DNA of 64,000 nucleotides from Cyathus striatus (Eukaryota; Basidiomycota; Agaricomycetes; Agaricales; Nidulariaceae): NCBI GenBank assembly GCA_025738555.1, contig JAOVFP010000002.1:4340001-4404000 (forward strand). Reading direction: 5' to 3'. Shown one piece after another: positions 1 to 14,097 of the stretch. The translations under genes were made by a program, and so were the position numbers. Each line of letters opens with the position of its first letter. The stretch's first letter is position 1. Under the pieces are notes generated by a model. That model had not been told where the DNA came from. It made no database searches and saw nothing but the letters and a program-made list of their open reading frames with translations.

Positions 1-689
1 GTATTGGATTGCCTATGAGCTACATTTATGCAACGTGAGAGGGTATTTTAATCTTTAATATTATAAAGTTGCTATCGTTCTCACGGCTTATGATTGGCTG
101 ATCACTGAGATCATTTGACGTCAACGGGAGAGCTCTTCGCGTTCGCGTTTTGACGTGTTCCGAACGTTTGGACTTGCAGCTCTCGAGCATACTCCGTACC
201 CATATTTTATCTTGCACACGTGGATCTTTCATGTATGTTACTAACACTGTGAAGGCACCGTAACTCAGCTTGATCAAGATATTGTTCTCGAGGCGTCTGA
301 AATCGTTGACATCATTGATGTCATTAACTTCACAGAGGAAATTCACCGCGTTTACGTGAGGTCTGCGTGTTGCAGAGTTTCGATATCGATTGTGGTATGT
401 GCTTAGCAGTTTTCTTACTGTGCTATAGTTCCCTTATATTACTCCCTTACAGCGCAAGAGGAAAAAAAAGTTTGCTTACATATCTTGCTGAAACGTTATC
501 AATGAATCGAAAGACAAGCCATTCAAGAAAGTGAAGCGCAGAGGAGGCTTTTGAAGGAAATGGTAGCATGTTTGCAAGGGATGAGGGTACGCTGATATGT
601 AGTAGTATCGAGTTGGTCACTAACTATCAAATTCTGTGCAGAAAATGCATCATTGTCATCGGCGTCATCCCATGTTCGCGAATCATTAA
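1..689. other. AT-rich left edge without a supported gene
   Basis: No ATG-initiated reading frame with a recognisable product was found on either strand. A minus-strand open frame at 26-346 begins at GTG and resembles nothing I know. The stretch adjoins the Helitron fragment and may hold more of its decayed 5' end, but I cannot show that. Confidence 0.4.
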
Positions 690-2551
690 ATGTACCATCT
701 CCAACTGGCATCACGCCAACAGCTTCTGGATTGGAACTGCCGACCTCGATATGCGGAGGAACTGTTTTATTTCCTACAACGAGTTCGTGTTCATCATATT
801 CAACTCCGGCACTTCCATATCAATCAATTTAACAATTGTACAACCTCACCTTCCTCCTACATGCCGCCATACACATCAACGCTGTTTACAGGTTCACCTT
901 TGAACTCGCGAACAATTCTAACTTCAACAATGCCAACTTCGTATTCAGGTTGCTACGAATCTTTAGGTAATGCTAATTTATATGGACCCACTTTTGTTCC
1001 TACGAGAGCAGCATGTCAGCCACGTCAGGATGATGGAGAAAATTTGCAAAGTAATGGGCTGAACTTATTAGCTTCGGTAGCAGAAGCTGTATCTATGTGT
1101 TAGTAGATATGTTATTATTATTTTTCATGCGTCACTAACAATTGATATTAATATAAGTTCAACAACCAATTAGAAGGAACACCATTCCCGATAGTAATAT
1201 AGCAGACAGTCAACACAACAATTATCGTTTTATTCTCCCCAAACCAGGTGATATTCGTATGTGGTTTCATTATTATTTGTAATGATACATATGAATTAAG
1301 AATGCAGGTACAAAAATTCCACGTATCACATCACGAAAACGAAACCTTTTCAACATAGCACGAGAACCCTACTGTGAACCGTTAGCACGGCATTATTTAG
1401 GCCGAATGGATGTTTTGTGTCCTGACTGTGGTGCACTACACTGGATGGAGGAGCGACTAGGTGAGGGAAAAAAGGAAAATCCGAAATTTGGAAAGTGCTG
1501 TTCTAAAGGACAAATCCGAATACCACTTTTACAGCCACCTCCTGAACCTTTAAGGGGTCTTCTAGAGAACGTCACCCACATTGCGAGGAAGTTTCGGGAC
1601 AAATTGTGGGAGTACAATCGCGCTTTTGCTTTCACGTTGGTTGGTGTACAACAAGATCATAGCATTAACACAGGACATTTGTATCCTATATTTCGCATTT
1701 TTGGAGAATTACATCATTACTCAGGCTCTCTGGATCCACATGGCGATACGCCTAGGTATGCACAAACATACATATATGAACCTCATGATGCTTTAGAAAT
1801 TCGAAAAGATTGGAACAAAGATCTTGATCCACAGATAATATATCATTTGCAAAACATGCTGGATCGACATCACCGTTATGTACCAATGTTTAAACATGCA
1901 TTTGAAATCATTCGTGACTACAATGGAGCCATTGAGGATGCAGAAGTTCGATTACGACGAATTCCAGGCTTGAATCAAGTTCAAAGAACATATCATCTAC
2001 CGACTGTTGATGAGGTAGCTATGATTCTTCCTGGAAATTCTCATAAAGAACCACGAGATATTGTTCTTCACTGTCGAGCAGGTCCTTTGTACCGAATTAG
2101 TGATCTTCATCCTGCTTATGCCACACTTCAATATCCGCTTTTACTATCTCGAGGAGAAAATCAATGGCATCCAAATATCAAAAAATATGTACTATCAAAT
2201 CAAGGGTCAGCAAAGGAATTGAAGGAAAAGAATGTATCTTTGTCTGAGTTTACTGCTTTTCGAATTCATCCTCGCAAGAATGAATTCAATACCATATTAC
2301 GTGGAGGGAGATTATTTCAACGATACATAGTTGACATGTTTGCCTCTATTGATCAAAACTGGCTGCAATTTCTTGAGAGACACCAAGGTACAACTCGAGC
2401 AGCACACTTCAGCAGATTGGAAGATGCAAGATTGGACGATGCAGAGAGCCACGATCTTAATGAATTAGGACAGCGGGTCATACTTCCTTCTTCATACACT
2501 GGAGGACCTCGATATATGAGTCAGGCCTACCAGGATACATTTACCAGGTAA
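690..2551 (+). mobile_element. Helitron Rep/helicase gene, 5' fragment
   Basis: This is the N-terminal part of a fungal Helitron protein. Three exons join in frame (690-1098, 1158-1247, 1308-2551; 580 codons). The third carries the conserved pre-Rep block: the AREPYCEP region, a zinc-binding-like CPDCGALHW followed by KCC, and the start of the Helitron_like_N domain (GGPRYMSQAYQDTF) just before the stop at 2549-2551. In family members the HUH nuclease motifs and a PIF1-type helicase follow; neither is found downstream, so the element is truncated. A short frame just after the stop (GNITDTKRKG, to about 2664) could be decayed remainder. I see no convincing 5' TC or 3' hairpin-CTRR end. The true N-terminus is uncertain: the first exon is low in complexity and may begin elsewhere. 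No purifying-selection evidence is available, so it is best treated as a relic. Confidence 0.7.
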
Positions 2552-3069
2552 CATTACCGATACAAAAAGAAAAGGTTTACAATTTCATTTTGATGATGAT
2601 GCTCCAATTTCCTCTAAGAAATCGAGAATTGAAAACCAACTTAACACTAAAGCATTCGAAAAGTAATTTTTAACTCAATTTATACTCTCCTCACATATAT
2701 CTGTCATCTATTTACAAATATATAACAATTTAATCTTTATTCCCAATAAAACTGAAATTGCTCACTACGATAAACTTGAGCGCTTCATGCATGAGAGCCT
2801 CGACAAGCCCTTGAAAGCTTGATTCCTTTGGAAAATAGGCTACGTTATAAGTGATCAAATTCACGATAAGCACGATGAACATGCATTTTCATCTTTTATG
2901 TAAACCCTGCGCTTTGCGTCTAGTTCAGTACTAGTCTAAATGGATTTGTGTGCGGCAAACCATTTATAACTCATTCTTTGATCCTGGATCCTGAAGGCCT
3001 GACCGGTCGACTACTTACACATCTTTCAGTGACACAGATACCGCTCGGCGCTCAGTAGTCGAAATCGAT
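2552..3069. other. Intergenic, Helitron flank and upstream region of next gene
   Basis: AT-rich DNA between the Helitron fragment and the next start codon. It has a short open tail to about 2664 that may be Helitron debris. No other gene, repeat or RNA was recognised. Confidence 0.4.
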
Positions 3070-4162
3070 ATGGAGGGACATATGTCATTTACTTCACCAC
3101 CTCCCGCTTACTCTGATCAAGAATTCGACCAGAAGATCATCCTTGCAACAGAACTATCGTCGGAGCATCGTTTTGTGGATGATGCCAGTGAATGGGAGGA
3201 ATGGGATGAAGTTAAATTTGAAGCAGCTGCTCGTGAATCGTCTCAAATACCGGCATACACAAGGAAGAAATTGCCCTCGCCTAAAAAGGGCTTCGAGCCC
3301 GCTAGAGAGCAAGGGCCGTCGTCGTCGTTCCGTTTTGCGCCAGAGCACGTCAAGCCGCTGCATATTCAAAAGAAATCCCAACGCCCAAAGCCTCGGAAAG
3401 ATGTGTTGGACATGTATTCCCCTCAGCTCCCCTCATCTCTTATCGAAGAGAGTAGAAGAGTTGCGTCACCTCCAATATACAGTCATACTGATGAATATTC
3501 ACGACATGGTCTTTCAAATGGCCATTTCGAAAGCATGTATGAATCACAACGGATACCCTTTCACCATGCCAAGCCACAATATGGCGCAAACGCAGTGGAC
3601 ACGATTCAGCCAGTATATTCTTTTAAATCTTATCGGGCCCCAACAGCTGTGCACGACCAGCTTATGGGTGAGTCGGAAAGACAAGGTAGTCCGCGCATAA
3701 AGTTCCGTCCTTCGCTGGCGTATATGAACCCATTGGAAGCTGAGGGTATTTCTGCTGGGATTCTGCCCAATGTTAAAATCAATGCATCTTCCTTCTATAA
3801 GTAGGTGATCACTGTTTGTTTACCCTGCTCCTAGTACTAATATTCACCACCACTAAAGTTCTGCTATTTCTGCTCATTTGGCTACCCCAACAGAATTTGC
3901 TTCCCGGCCTGCGTACTCGTATGTATCGAGATAGTAAATGTGCGATAAATTCTGACGGGTAAACATTAAATGTAGCATCAGTCATGCTCCAGCCCTCGCC
4001 CGTGAAATGGAGTATTCTAGTTCACATATCGGGCATGATCGCTTCGAAAACAGTCCAACACCCATTGTATACACTTCTAACTTCGACAGATCTTTTGCCT
4101 CCCCATCAGAACCTAATGACCACTACTCTTCATACCCTGCTTCAGACTATTCCGAGTCATGA
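3070..4162 (+). CDS. Unknown disordered protein (323 aa)
   Basis: I do not recognise this protein. Three exons (3070-3800, 3859-3918, 3982-4162) give 324 codons in frame including the stop. Both introns are clean GT...AG. Reading past 3800 would stop at once (AAG TAG), while splicing extends the protein by about 80 residues of the same Ser/Pro/Tyr-rich character, which supports the model. The sequence is hydrophilic and low in order: a PPPAYSDQ start, an acidic EWEEWDE patch near residue 40, then basic and proline-rich stretches. There is no signal peptide, membrane segment or known domain. The PPPAY element resembles a PPxY motif bound by WW domains, which is only suggestive. It lies on the same strand as the two kinases that follow, with no sign of joint regulation beyond position. 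Confidence 0.7.
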
Positions 4163-4477
4163 CCTTTTACAGTTATACTTTGGCTGCACTTTTATTAGGT
4201 ATCTGTGTATGCGAAATACTTCCAACTTCATAAATAATGTAATTTTAGCCGGAAAGTCTACGTGTAGGCTTTGGGAGGAGTTGTTTGCTTATCATTCATG
4301 TACATTACAGCAGTCAATCGCATTTGTGTTAAATAAACTTCGTTTTTGAGTCGTTCGACTTCGACTCCTGTTATTATGTATCATGCATTCATGTATGTAT
4401 GTACGTATGTATGTATGTAAGCTTTCCATGTATGGATAACAGGCTGTTTCTGTACTTTCAAGTTTCTAAGGACTGTC
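4163..4477. other. Intergenic, upstream of the NDR kinase
   Basis: Contains the 3' flank of the unknown protein, a short ATGT microsatellite (4391-4419) and the region immediately upstream of the kinase start. No gene seen. Confidence 0.4.
4391..4419. repeat. ATGT tetranucleotide microsatellite
   Basis: About seven copies of ATGT with one interruption (GTAC), lying 60-90 bp before the NDR kinase start codon. Probably length-variable; it falls in the likely 5' UTR or core promoter. Confidence 0.85.
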
Positions 4478-6444
<1,967 letters not shown>

Positions 6445-6764
6445 TCGGCAATGCATCTTTACGCGGTTTCTGGGTGTTGTTTCGCATTCTACATATATTC
6501 TTATTACCTTGTATTTTGTTCAATAATGTTTTCTTGTATAAAAGACCTTTCAGTAATCTAGAACACAGGACAGAAATGCGGTATAACTTGTCACTTGAAG
6601 CATGACTTGCATGCGAAGTTACACTAAACCACGTGAGAAGATGGTCGACAATGAGGTCAGTGAGTATATGTAGACGGCTGTAGTGTAGTAACGACGCTAC
6701 TTCATCTTCCCTCCGAACAACGTCCAACTGTGACCACTGCCTACGCTCTTCCCCCTATACTAGC
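6445..6764. other. Intergenic between the two kinase genes
   Basis: Only 320 bp separates the stop of the NDR kinase from the start of the GCK-III kinase. It must hold the terminator of one and the promoter of the other. No conserved site was recognised. Confidence 0.4.
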
Positions 6765-9061
6765 ATGTTTCCTGTATCCCGTGCAAGGAAGCAAAGAGAT
6801 TCTAGTGATAACAGTTCTCAGTCTCACAGTCAGCGCTCACCTCCTCATTCACCGCATTCTAACCCGGCAATAAGTCCCTACCCCATATCAAGCAGTAATC
6901 CTGCAAGTCAGTACACCCTACTTGAAAAGCTTGGAACAGGTAGCTTTGGAATTGTATACAAGGCTATCCACAACGAAACAAAGCAAATAGTAGCCATAAA
7001 GCAAATAGGTAGCTATTTTCTCAAATTGGCATACGATGACATACTAAATATTGCGTTTAGATTTAGAAGACTCAGACGACGACATATCCGAAATTCAACA
7101 GGAAATTGCTAATCTTGCACAATGTGATTCAGAATACGTGACGCGATACTACGGATCCTTCGTGGTTGCCTACAAACTCTGGATCGTCATGGAATTCCTC
7201 GCAGGAGGGTCGTGTCTTGATCTTCTCAAACCAGGCGTTTTCTCAGAAGCGCATATTGCTATTGTGTGTCGCGAACTTCTCCTCGGTCTTGACTATTTGC
7301 ATACAGAGGGTACAATCCATCGAGATATAAAAGCGGCCAATATTTTACTGTCTTCATCGGGGAAGGTGAAGCTGGCAGATTTCGGAGTAGCTGCTCAATT
7401 AACGAGCACTTTGCGGCATACTTTTGTTGGCACTCCGTTTTGGATGGCTCCAGAAGTCATACGTCAGTCTGGGTACGACTCCAAAGCAGACATGTGGAGC
7501 TTGGGTATTACGGCCATTGAGATGGCCAACGGAGAACCGCCGCTTGCAGAATATCATCCAATGAGAGTTTTATTTTTAATCCCTAAGGCAAAGCCTCCGG
7601 TACTGGAAGGGGAATTTTCGGTAGCATTCAAAGATTTTGTTAGCCTGTGCCTAACGAAGGACCCTCAAGCTGTAAGTACAGCATTTAGAGGCACTGTTGG
7701 GTATTCGTTGGTTTTACTGAACTTATATTCAGCGTCCTTCTGCCAATGAACTTCTCCAGCATCGCTTCATCCGGAATGCAGGGAAAACCACATATCTTAC
7801 TGAACTTATTGAGCGCTATCAAGAATATCGCGCACGTTCACCTCAAAAAGGGCAGAATGCAATCGCTCCCACTGTGCGGAATAACATGAGCTGGGATGCC
7901 AATAACACGATGCGTAGTGAGTGGAATTTTGACACGATGAAAACATCTGCCATGGGGACATTCCGTAGTATGGCAAATGAACTTCCTGCTAGAGTGGATT
8001 ATGTATATTCTCGGAAAAATGAGACTTTTGATACTACAAGTGATACTTCCGATTCTTTCGACAGAATTGGAATCAATCCAGCAGCTGCAATGTCTACGGT
8101 GATTGTCAACCCCTCTGTGCTACCCATAATGCCGAAAGACACGATACCACTACATGCAGCGCCAGAAGATGCATTAGACGATGTCGCATCTGGTTAGAAT
8201 TCCGTCCATTCGACTGCCATCATATTTAACGTTCCTTCCTAGGCGCGCCTCCTGCATATTCCGGGTCATTACGATCCAACCGCAGAGCATCATACGCTGA
8301 ACGCGTGTCCGTCGACGGGGCAGGTACCATATTAAGAGAAGCAGACCTTGGCTCTGGTGTGGACACAATACGCCCCGTTAAGAAAGTCGACCCAAATGGT
8401 TCACTCCGTCTGTCTTCGGAGTACGTTGGTAATGTTCGAAGAGATCCCAGCGGAACATCTCCAACTAGCTCGAGTATGCGTAAAAATGCTGATACCAGCG
8501 ATGTATACAAGGCAGGAGCCGCAATGGTTGAGGAAGTTGTGCTACCCATACTACATAACGTGGGCGTGCATATACAATGTATTGGTTTTTGCTGACGCTC
8601 GAATTATAGGCCATACGAGACGATATGGACGCGCGTGAAATTGAATCAATAAGTATGTTGTCAAGGGGATTCTCTGAATTAAAAGACGCAAACCCACAGT
8701 TGGCATACGATATAATATTAGATATTCTACAAGGAATAGATAGGTGAGCAGTACTTTGCATAGAAATGCTGTTTAATCTCAAAGTTCATTGCTCAGCAAT
8801 GCCTACGTTAAGCGACATGTACAATCATCGCGAAGGATTTTTCCGCACAAGCGAGTTATTCGTAGGAGTCAGATGACAGCGAAAGGTCTTGTCGTGACCG
8901 AGGAAGAAGATGCTGCAGAGGATTCAGATATAACAGATAACACAAACGCAAAGGATGACGTCCCTTCAAGTTCTGCTCCAAGAAGATCCCCTATTGCAGA
9001 ACTTCTTTACATGCGTTGGCTAGAGGGTCTCAAACTGAAATGGCCAAGTTTGATGTCCTGA
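6765..9061 (+). CDS. GCK-III (Ste20/germinal-centre) kinase, Nak1/Kic1/Don3 type
   Basis: Ste20-group kinase of subfamily GCK-III (MST3/YSK1, yeast Kic1 and Sps1, fission yeast Nak1 and Sid1, Ustilago Don3). Six exons (6765-7008, 7061-7671, 7733-8192, 8243-8559, 8610-8743, 8797-9061) give 676 aa. Glycine loop GTGSFGIV at 57-64, VAIK lysine 79, HRDIKAAN from 168, DFG 188-190, GTPFWMAPE ending at 213. The subfamily-specific stretch after the kinase domain ([12 protein letters not shown]) is present. The C-terminal half is Ser/Thr-rich and presumably regulatory, ending in a conserved-looking [15 protein letters not shown] tail. Kic1/Nak1 members activate NDR kinases in the RAM/MOR pathway, while Sid1/Don3 members act in septation. 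Sequence alone cannot fully separate these, though adjacency to the NDR kinase favours the first. Confidence 0.93.
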
Positions 9062-9520
9062 AGTTCGCGTTTAATGCAGTCTCCATTGGTTGAGATTAAC
9101 AGTTAACCGTTCGAGTATATATCGGTAGATATTCTTGTGAAAGGCTTATCACGTCGCTGTAGCTTGACATATACCGCAAATATTTGTAGGACATTCAGTG
9201 TTTCTTGCGAAGGCACCTCCTACCAGTTCGTTTATATGTAATATTATACCCATATCAACAGTTTCCATTCGTAATGATTCTGTGATATTATAAAAGCCGT
9301 ACAGGAAAAGTCCAAGTGTCGTACTCCTACGTAAATAGGTGTCGTGAATAAGGCTCAGCGTAAAACCTACTTATATGTAAGTGTGTATTGTAGCCAAATG
9401 TTTACGATTAGAGCGAGAGTAAAGAATGTACGGTCATTTATTTTCAGTCTCGAACTTGAAGATTGATTAGGGGTTCCAGTAGCAGGTAGCTGGATACTAG
9501 TACTGGTTAACACAGAAATT
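9062..9520. other. Convergent intergenic region
   Basis: The 3' flanks of the GCK-III kinase (plus) and the chitin deacetylase (minus) meet here. AT-rich, with no gene or strong hairpin seen. Confidence 0.4.
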
Positions 9521-11043
9521 TTAAAAAAGTAGTGAGCGACTCTGGAAAATGGTAATCGTGCTCAAGAATGTCATTACGCACCAACTTGTTGAAATGGAGG
9601 AAGTTGAGGTCACAATAGTACTTATTTCATCTGTTTTATCGACAATAATATCTGCTGGAACTACATCGTTCGAGTCTGATCCATGAGCATTCTGGTACGC
9701 ATCCCCATTGTCCAGAAGCTGGACAAGGGAACGTGTGTTCCACCCATTAGATTTTATAAGCGGATAAGCAGCAATGAATGTGTCGACAGCTCCCTCGCTT
9801 GTTTCATGTTCTAGAACAACTAACCCGGGATATTTAGATCCTATCCAATACGGTCAGGACGTGTCAGGTACCTGTGGTATTTAAATGTACCTGTTATCCA
9901 CTGTTCCATGTGGCGAACGATCTCTTGCCTTGTAACGCCACCAGTAGCAAGGGTCCAATCTGCCGTACTGTTCCATAGTTAGCACCCCGCAAACGGCGGC
10001 AGCGGGAGAAAATTTGATTACTCCTGATTCCAAATCACAGTTCGGAGACCAAACACCTCCAAAAACGCAACGCAGTAATCATATCAGCTTTTGAGAATGA
10101 AGTGGAAAATCAAGACTGAAGTCTACCTCTTTTGCGATCGCCCTTACTCTATTATCAACATCGCCATACGGCGGGCGCCAGAACTTCGGAATTCGTCCAC
10201 CTGTTGAACGACGTATCAATTCCATCGTCCAGCCTAGCTATAGAAAATGTTGCCAATGTTAACTTCCAGTAGTAGACAAAGGGAGTTTATAATGGTACTT
10301 GGCCAACAATTTCCAAATTACTCAGTGTTGTCATGTACGGATGGGTCCATGTATGAATCGCGATATCGTTGCTGTTTCCTAACGTGGCCAAAAATTGCTG
10401 TGGGTAAGCTAGAATATTGACTCCAATCATGAAATGGGTAGCTTTCTCGTGGTTATCGCTGAGAAATCGAAGTAATTTAGGCGTAGCCTATAGTAATTTT
10501 AGATATACCAAAGGACATGAATCCGTGGCTTACGGGCTGTGGTCCATCATCAAAAGAAATACCGAAAGTTCCATTTGGTCCATCCCAAATATCGTCCACA
10601 TTTCTGCATTTATACGTTGCAGAGCAAACATCTTTGTTAAGAGGGCTCACACCTCTTGGATAAGCTGGATTGGTTTGAGGAGTATTGGTAGTCCTAGGAA
10701 TGTCTGGTATTTTTTTTGCCGCCAACGCGTTATCCAATGCGGCAATCCATTCCCCAGGAAGATCGTTAATACTAGGGCTTGATCGAGGGAATGGTGCTGA
10801 CCATGCTAAAACATACTAGGTTCGTCCGTCTTTTGATATCCTAAATTTACATTGCCCACCTATTGTTCCTACAGCAGGATAATCTGTGCCGTCGTCTTGA
10901 GCACGGGAGAAAAGCTTATAGATGGTGTGATTTTCTGTATGATACCAGGCGATGGAATCTTCGGAGCGGTAGCCGCGTGGAATAGACACAGAACTTTCGA
11001 TGATTTGAATCACAAAAAAGATTAACAAAAGCAATTCAAACAT
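9521..11043 (-). CDS. Chitin deacetylase (CE4 polysaccharide deacetylase)
   Basis: Secreted or cell-surface enzyme that removes acetyl groups from chitin to give chitosan in the wall. Seven exons (11043-10851, 10805-10534, 10487-10299, 10237-10127, 10056-10022, 9967-9891, 9840-9521) give 398 aa. A hydrophobic signal peptide covers about residues 1-20. All five CE4 motifs are intact: SFDDGP (148-153, catalytic base and metal Asp), HTWTHP (200-205, metal His), RPPYGD (239-244), DTADW, and LEHE (His 304, catalytic acid). A Cys pair in the CSATYKCR segment matches fungal homologues. The C-terminal 40 residues are Ser/Thr-rich with a hydrophobic stretch, which could serve as a GPI signal, but the tail is less typical than usual. 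The apparent TAG inside the first open frame lies in a 45-nt intron and is not a nonsense mutation. Confidence 0.93.
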
Positions 11044-11742
11044 AATACCAGTGTAGTCGGATTATCAGGGCAAGTTCGCTTCCAAAGGCTTGAAGTAATA
11101 GGAGTGCTTGCAGTTTGAAATTAGGAAACGTGAGGGCAATTTGCCTGACCTACAGCAAGTTGTGTAAATACTTATAGGTAAAAAAGAGTTTACGGATCGA
11201 GACAGCAGCAATGAGCATAGCTATTTCATTGGTTCAGGTTCAGGTTCAATATTGAAATATTGACATGTCTGACAGTTCACGTTGCGTCGGCGAGGTCAGA
11301 TATCGCCGTTTATATCAGGTTCGTGTGTAGTAAGGTAGAACAGCTCACTTGAAGAAACGGTTGATTGCGGCATGAAGAGACAAATCAGGTACATCGACAA
11401 TTCAGAGTGGTCGGCAAGTACCTTTAGTTCGTTTAAGTAGCATTCTGCAAGCTCGAATTGATAAATCGCAGTGCTGAGTGCCGGACAAGTACTCGAAACA
11501 AACTGGAAGTTTTAAAGTCACCGACTCATCGCCAAGAGTTGGCCAAGACAAGCCAAGACACTGTTTGAAGTTTGAATCTGTTTTAATGTCGAACAGGTGT
11601 CAGAACTCAGGAGTACTCAGTCATGGAGTCTTCACGTTCAAGAAGTCTATAGTTCCGAGCAAGGTGGTCCAACAATTACATAACTTACTAATGATATACG
11701 TACTGGTACAGAAGATTACATTCACTACAGGTCTCAGACAGA
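11044..11742. other. Intergenic, 699 bp
   Basis: Upstream region of the chitin deacetylase (minus) and 3' flank of the TFIIF gene (minus). A plus-strand open frame at 11478-11831 runs into the antisense of TFIIF and has no family features. Nothing else recognised. Confidence 0.4.
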
Positions 11743-13871
11743 TTATTGTGCACCAGACGCCGGGGATGGAGCTCCTGACAACTTCTGTCGCAGAACTAGG
11801 ATACCTCCCTTCAACTGAGCAACCTTTTTGACAAGCGCAGAGAACTCCTGTTTCTTGTCACTGTCCTTCAGATAGGGGGTGAAGTGATGAATGCAATCCC
11901 TAGTGGAGGGATTTGGTGTGCTGACCAGCCAGTTAATTAGCATCGACTCCAATTCTGCAGCAGAAGCAACGGAATTGGGCGTTCCGGGTGCGCCTGCCTT
12001 TTTCTTCTTTGGTTTAACTGGAGGGGACGTTCCATTCGGCGACTCCTCAGCCTTTCGTTTGTTATTGGGTTTGGGCACAACGGAATCAGGACTCCCTGCC
12101 CTGACGTTTGCCCCAACGGGACTGGTGGGTCGACTGCCGCCCACGGGACTGGATGCACGACTACTCAGTGGGCTATTTGCACGACTATTGTTACCAGACG
12201 GCCTCGGTTTAGGCGCCTTCGGACTAGTAGCTCGTTTGGCGAGTAAGGAGTGTGCGGAACTCAAAGGCGGTGATGCTGCTCGCGAATCCATGTCGGGACT
12301 AGTTTGCGAACGCGCCGCTGTTGCTACCGGTGTCTGTGACCGAGAGTCAGGCTGAGGCTGAATAGCAGGCCCAACGGGGAGTTCCTCTTCCTCCTCTTCC
12401 TCCTCTTCCTGTAAGATGGTAAGGCATACAAAAACTACAAGAAAGATGCGTAACTTGCCGAGCTCGCATAAGGATTCTTGTCTTCATCAGAGTCATACGC
12501 GTCGTTTCCTTCTCTGTTTCGAATCAGTTTCTGCATAGCTTTGGCTTGCTTGCTCATAACAGGTTCGTCATCTGCTTCGTCTTCGGCGTCGATACCTGTT
12601 TCTCCTTGTCTATTGGCAGCCTTGTATTCGCGTTTAAGCCGTTCCTGCATCAAATATTAAGACACCGATTTTGAAGTGGATTTCGTGGTACTTACTTCAG
12701 TTTCCTTTCCTTCCTCATCATTTTCATCAACGTTCATCTGCTCTTCATCATCAGCAAATTCTTCCTCGTATACTTGTTCATCCAGATCCCCTTCTCCTCC
12801 AAACTCTTTCTCCCTTCTTCGGTTGGCATTGCCATCGTCATCGTCATCGAATAAATGATCCATACCGCTATCTACCGTTTTAAGCTTGCGCCCTCCAGGC
12901 CCTAGACTTTGTCCCGCATTGTGAACCAATGATGTGCCGACAGAAATGGTTCGGCCTTCTGCATCGGCTTTGAACATAGCAGCAGTCGCTGATGACATGC
13001 CTCCTTTACGGCTTGCAAGGAATGTCTGGGGGTCACGCTTTTGACTAAGGGTATACTACAGAAGTATAAGCACGGCGAAACAGATGAATATATGAGAGAT
13101 CTTTACTAGTGATTCCACCTTCGCTGTATCGGTAGGAAGGTCATGCTTCAGCTTTTTCTGGAATTTGTACCATCTGTGCGCAGGTACGAATTTGAAAACA
13201 TCATTGGCAGCAGGCATAAAGAAGGCATGGGTTTCGGCCTTGGAAACTTCTTCCATCTGACCAATCCATACTTCATTCTTGTTGGGAGACGAGTCCTCCA
13301 TAACCCAAGGGTATCTCTCTTCTCGTCTCAATTGACGGAGCTCCTCGGCAACCAGGAAGACTTGTTTCGTCTTCTTCTGAAATCTTTTCTTCCCATTTGC
13401 GCCTCCCTTCCCTTTATCTTTGACAGAAGAGTCGCTCGAATGTATTGGTCGTCCATCTGCATCTACCATGACAACTCGCCCATCTACGCCTATAACGGGC
13501 TTGCCATCCAGGCCGAGCATAGGCTGCACTGCTTGAGGAGAAGCACTGGCAGAATTATCATCTTTGCGCAAGTCCTTCCTATTAAGCTTTATTGGAGTAG
13601 TCCATTTTGAAATGTCCACAGGTTTTCGAGACTCGAACTTCATAACATCGTATTTCCAGCCGTTGAGAGCAGATGAAAGAAGTCTAAATTCCTGAAAGGG
13701 GCCGTCGGGTACTTTGAAGTCGTCGGAGTCATCGTTTGCTGGAACGGGTCTTAGACGAGGAGATGCTGATGCGGAGGTGGATGCAGTCCTGCGAGGAGGA
13801 GGGTGCTTGTGTTCCTGCTTTTGGTTCTTCTTGGGGTGAAACAAAAGGGAAAGGGAGGGCTGGGAAGGCAT
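11743..13871 (-). CDS. tfg1: TFIIF alpha subunit (RAP74/Tfg1)
   Basis: Large subunit of the general transcription factor TFIIF, which works with RNA polymerase II in initiation and elongation. Four exons (13871-13107, 13055-12696, 12644-12459, 12408-11743) give 658 aa. The N-terminal third holds the conserved Tfg1 dimerisation segment (around FQEFRLLSSALNGWKYDV, then RKPVDISKWTTPI and a conserved HRWYKFQKK near its end). The middle is acidic and low in complexity (runs of E/D), and the C-terminus is a basic linker followed by the RAP74 winged helix (about the last 65 residues, ELESMLINWL...). The third intron (12409-12458) has a GC donor (GCAAGT). No GT donor nearby keeps the frame, because the unspliced frame stops after SYASFL. 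Confidence 0.93.
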
Positions 13872-14097
13872 GGGGATGGATTGTCGAGGACGAGTGGAGG
13901 AGCAATAGTTTTAAGTAGTGGACGAGAGAATGGCTCAACTCACTTGCCACACAATTGAGCAATGAATGACAGGAAACAAATTACAATTATATAATATTTA
14001 ATTAATTATTTGCTGTCGACACCCTTCATTCCTAACAATCGAAAACAATCCTATTACGTTACGCGCCTACATACAAGTCTACATGCAATCCACTATA

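Noticed and set aside
26..346. Minus-strand open frame of 106 codons at the left edge
   Set aside because: Starts at GTG, has no family features, and lies in decayed transposon-flanking DNA.
10816..10830. In-frame TAG early in the chitin deacetylase, suggesting a nonsense mutation
   Set aside because: It lies in a 45-nt GT...AG intron (10806-10850). Removing it joins VGTIGGQ to SWSAPFPR in frame, as in related enzymes.
11891..12355. Plus-strand open frame of 154 codons
   Set aside because: It is the antisense of the TFIIF C-terminal exon, rich in Gly/Leu/Ala as expected from reversed Ser/Pro codons; no start context or family features.
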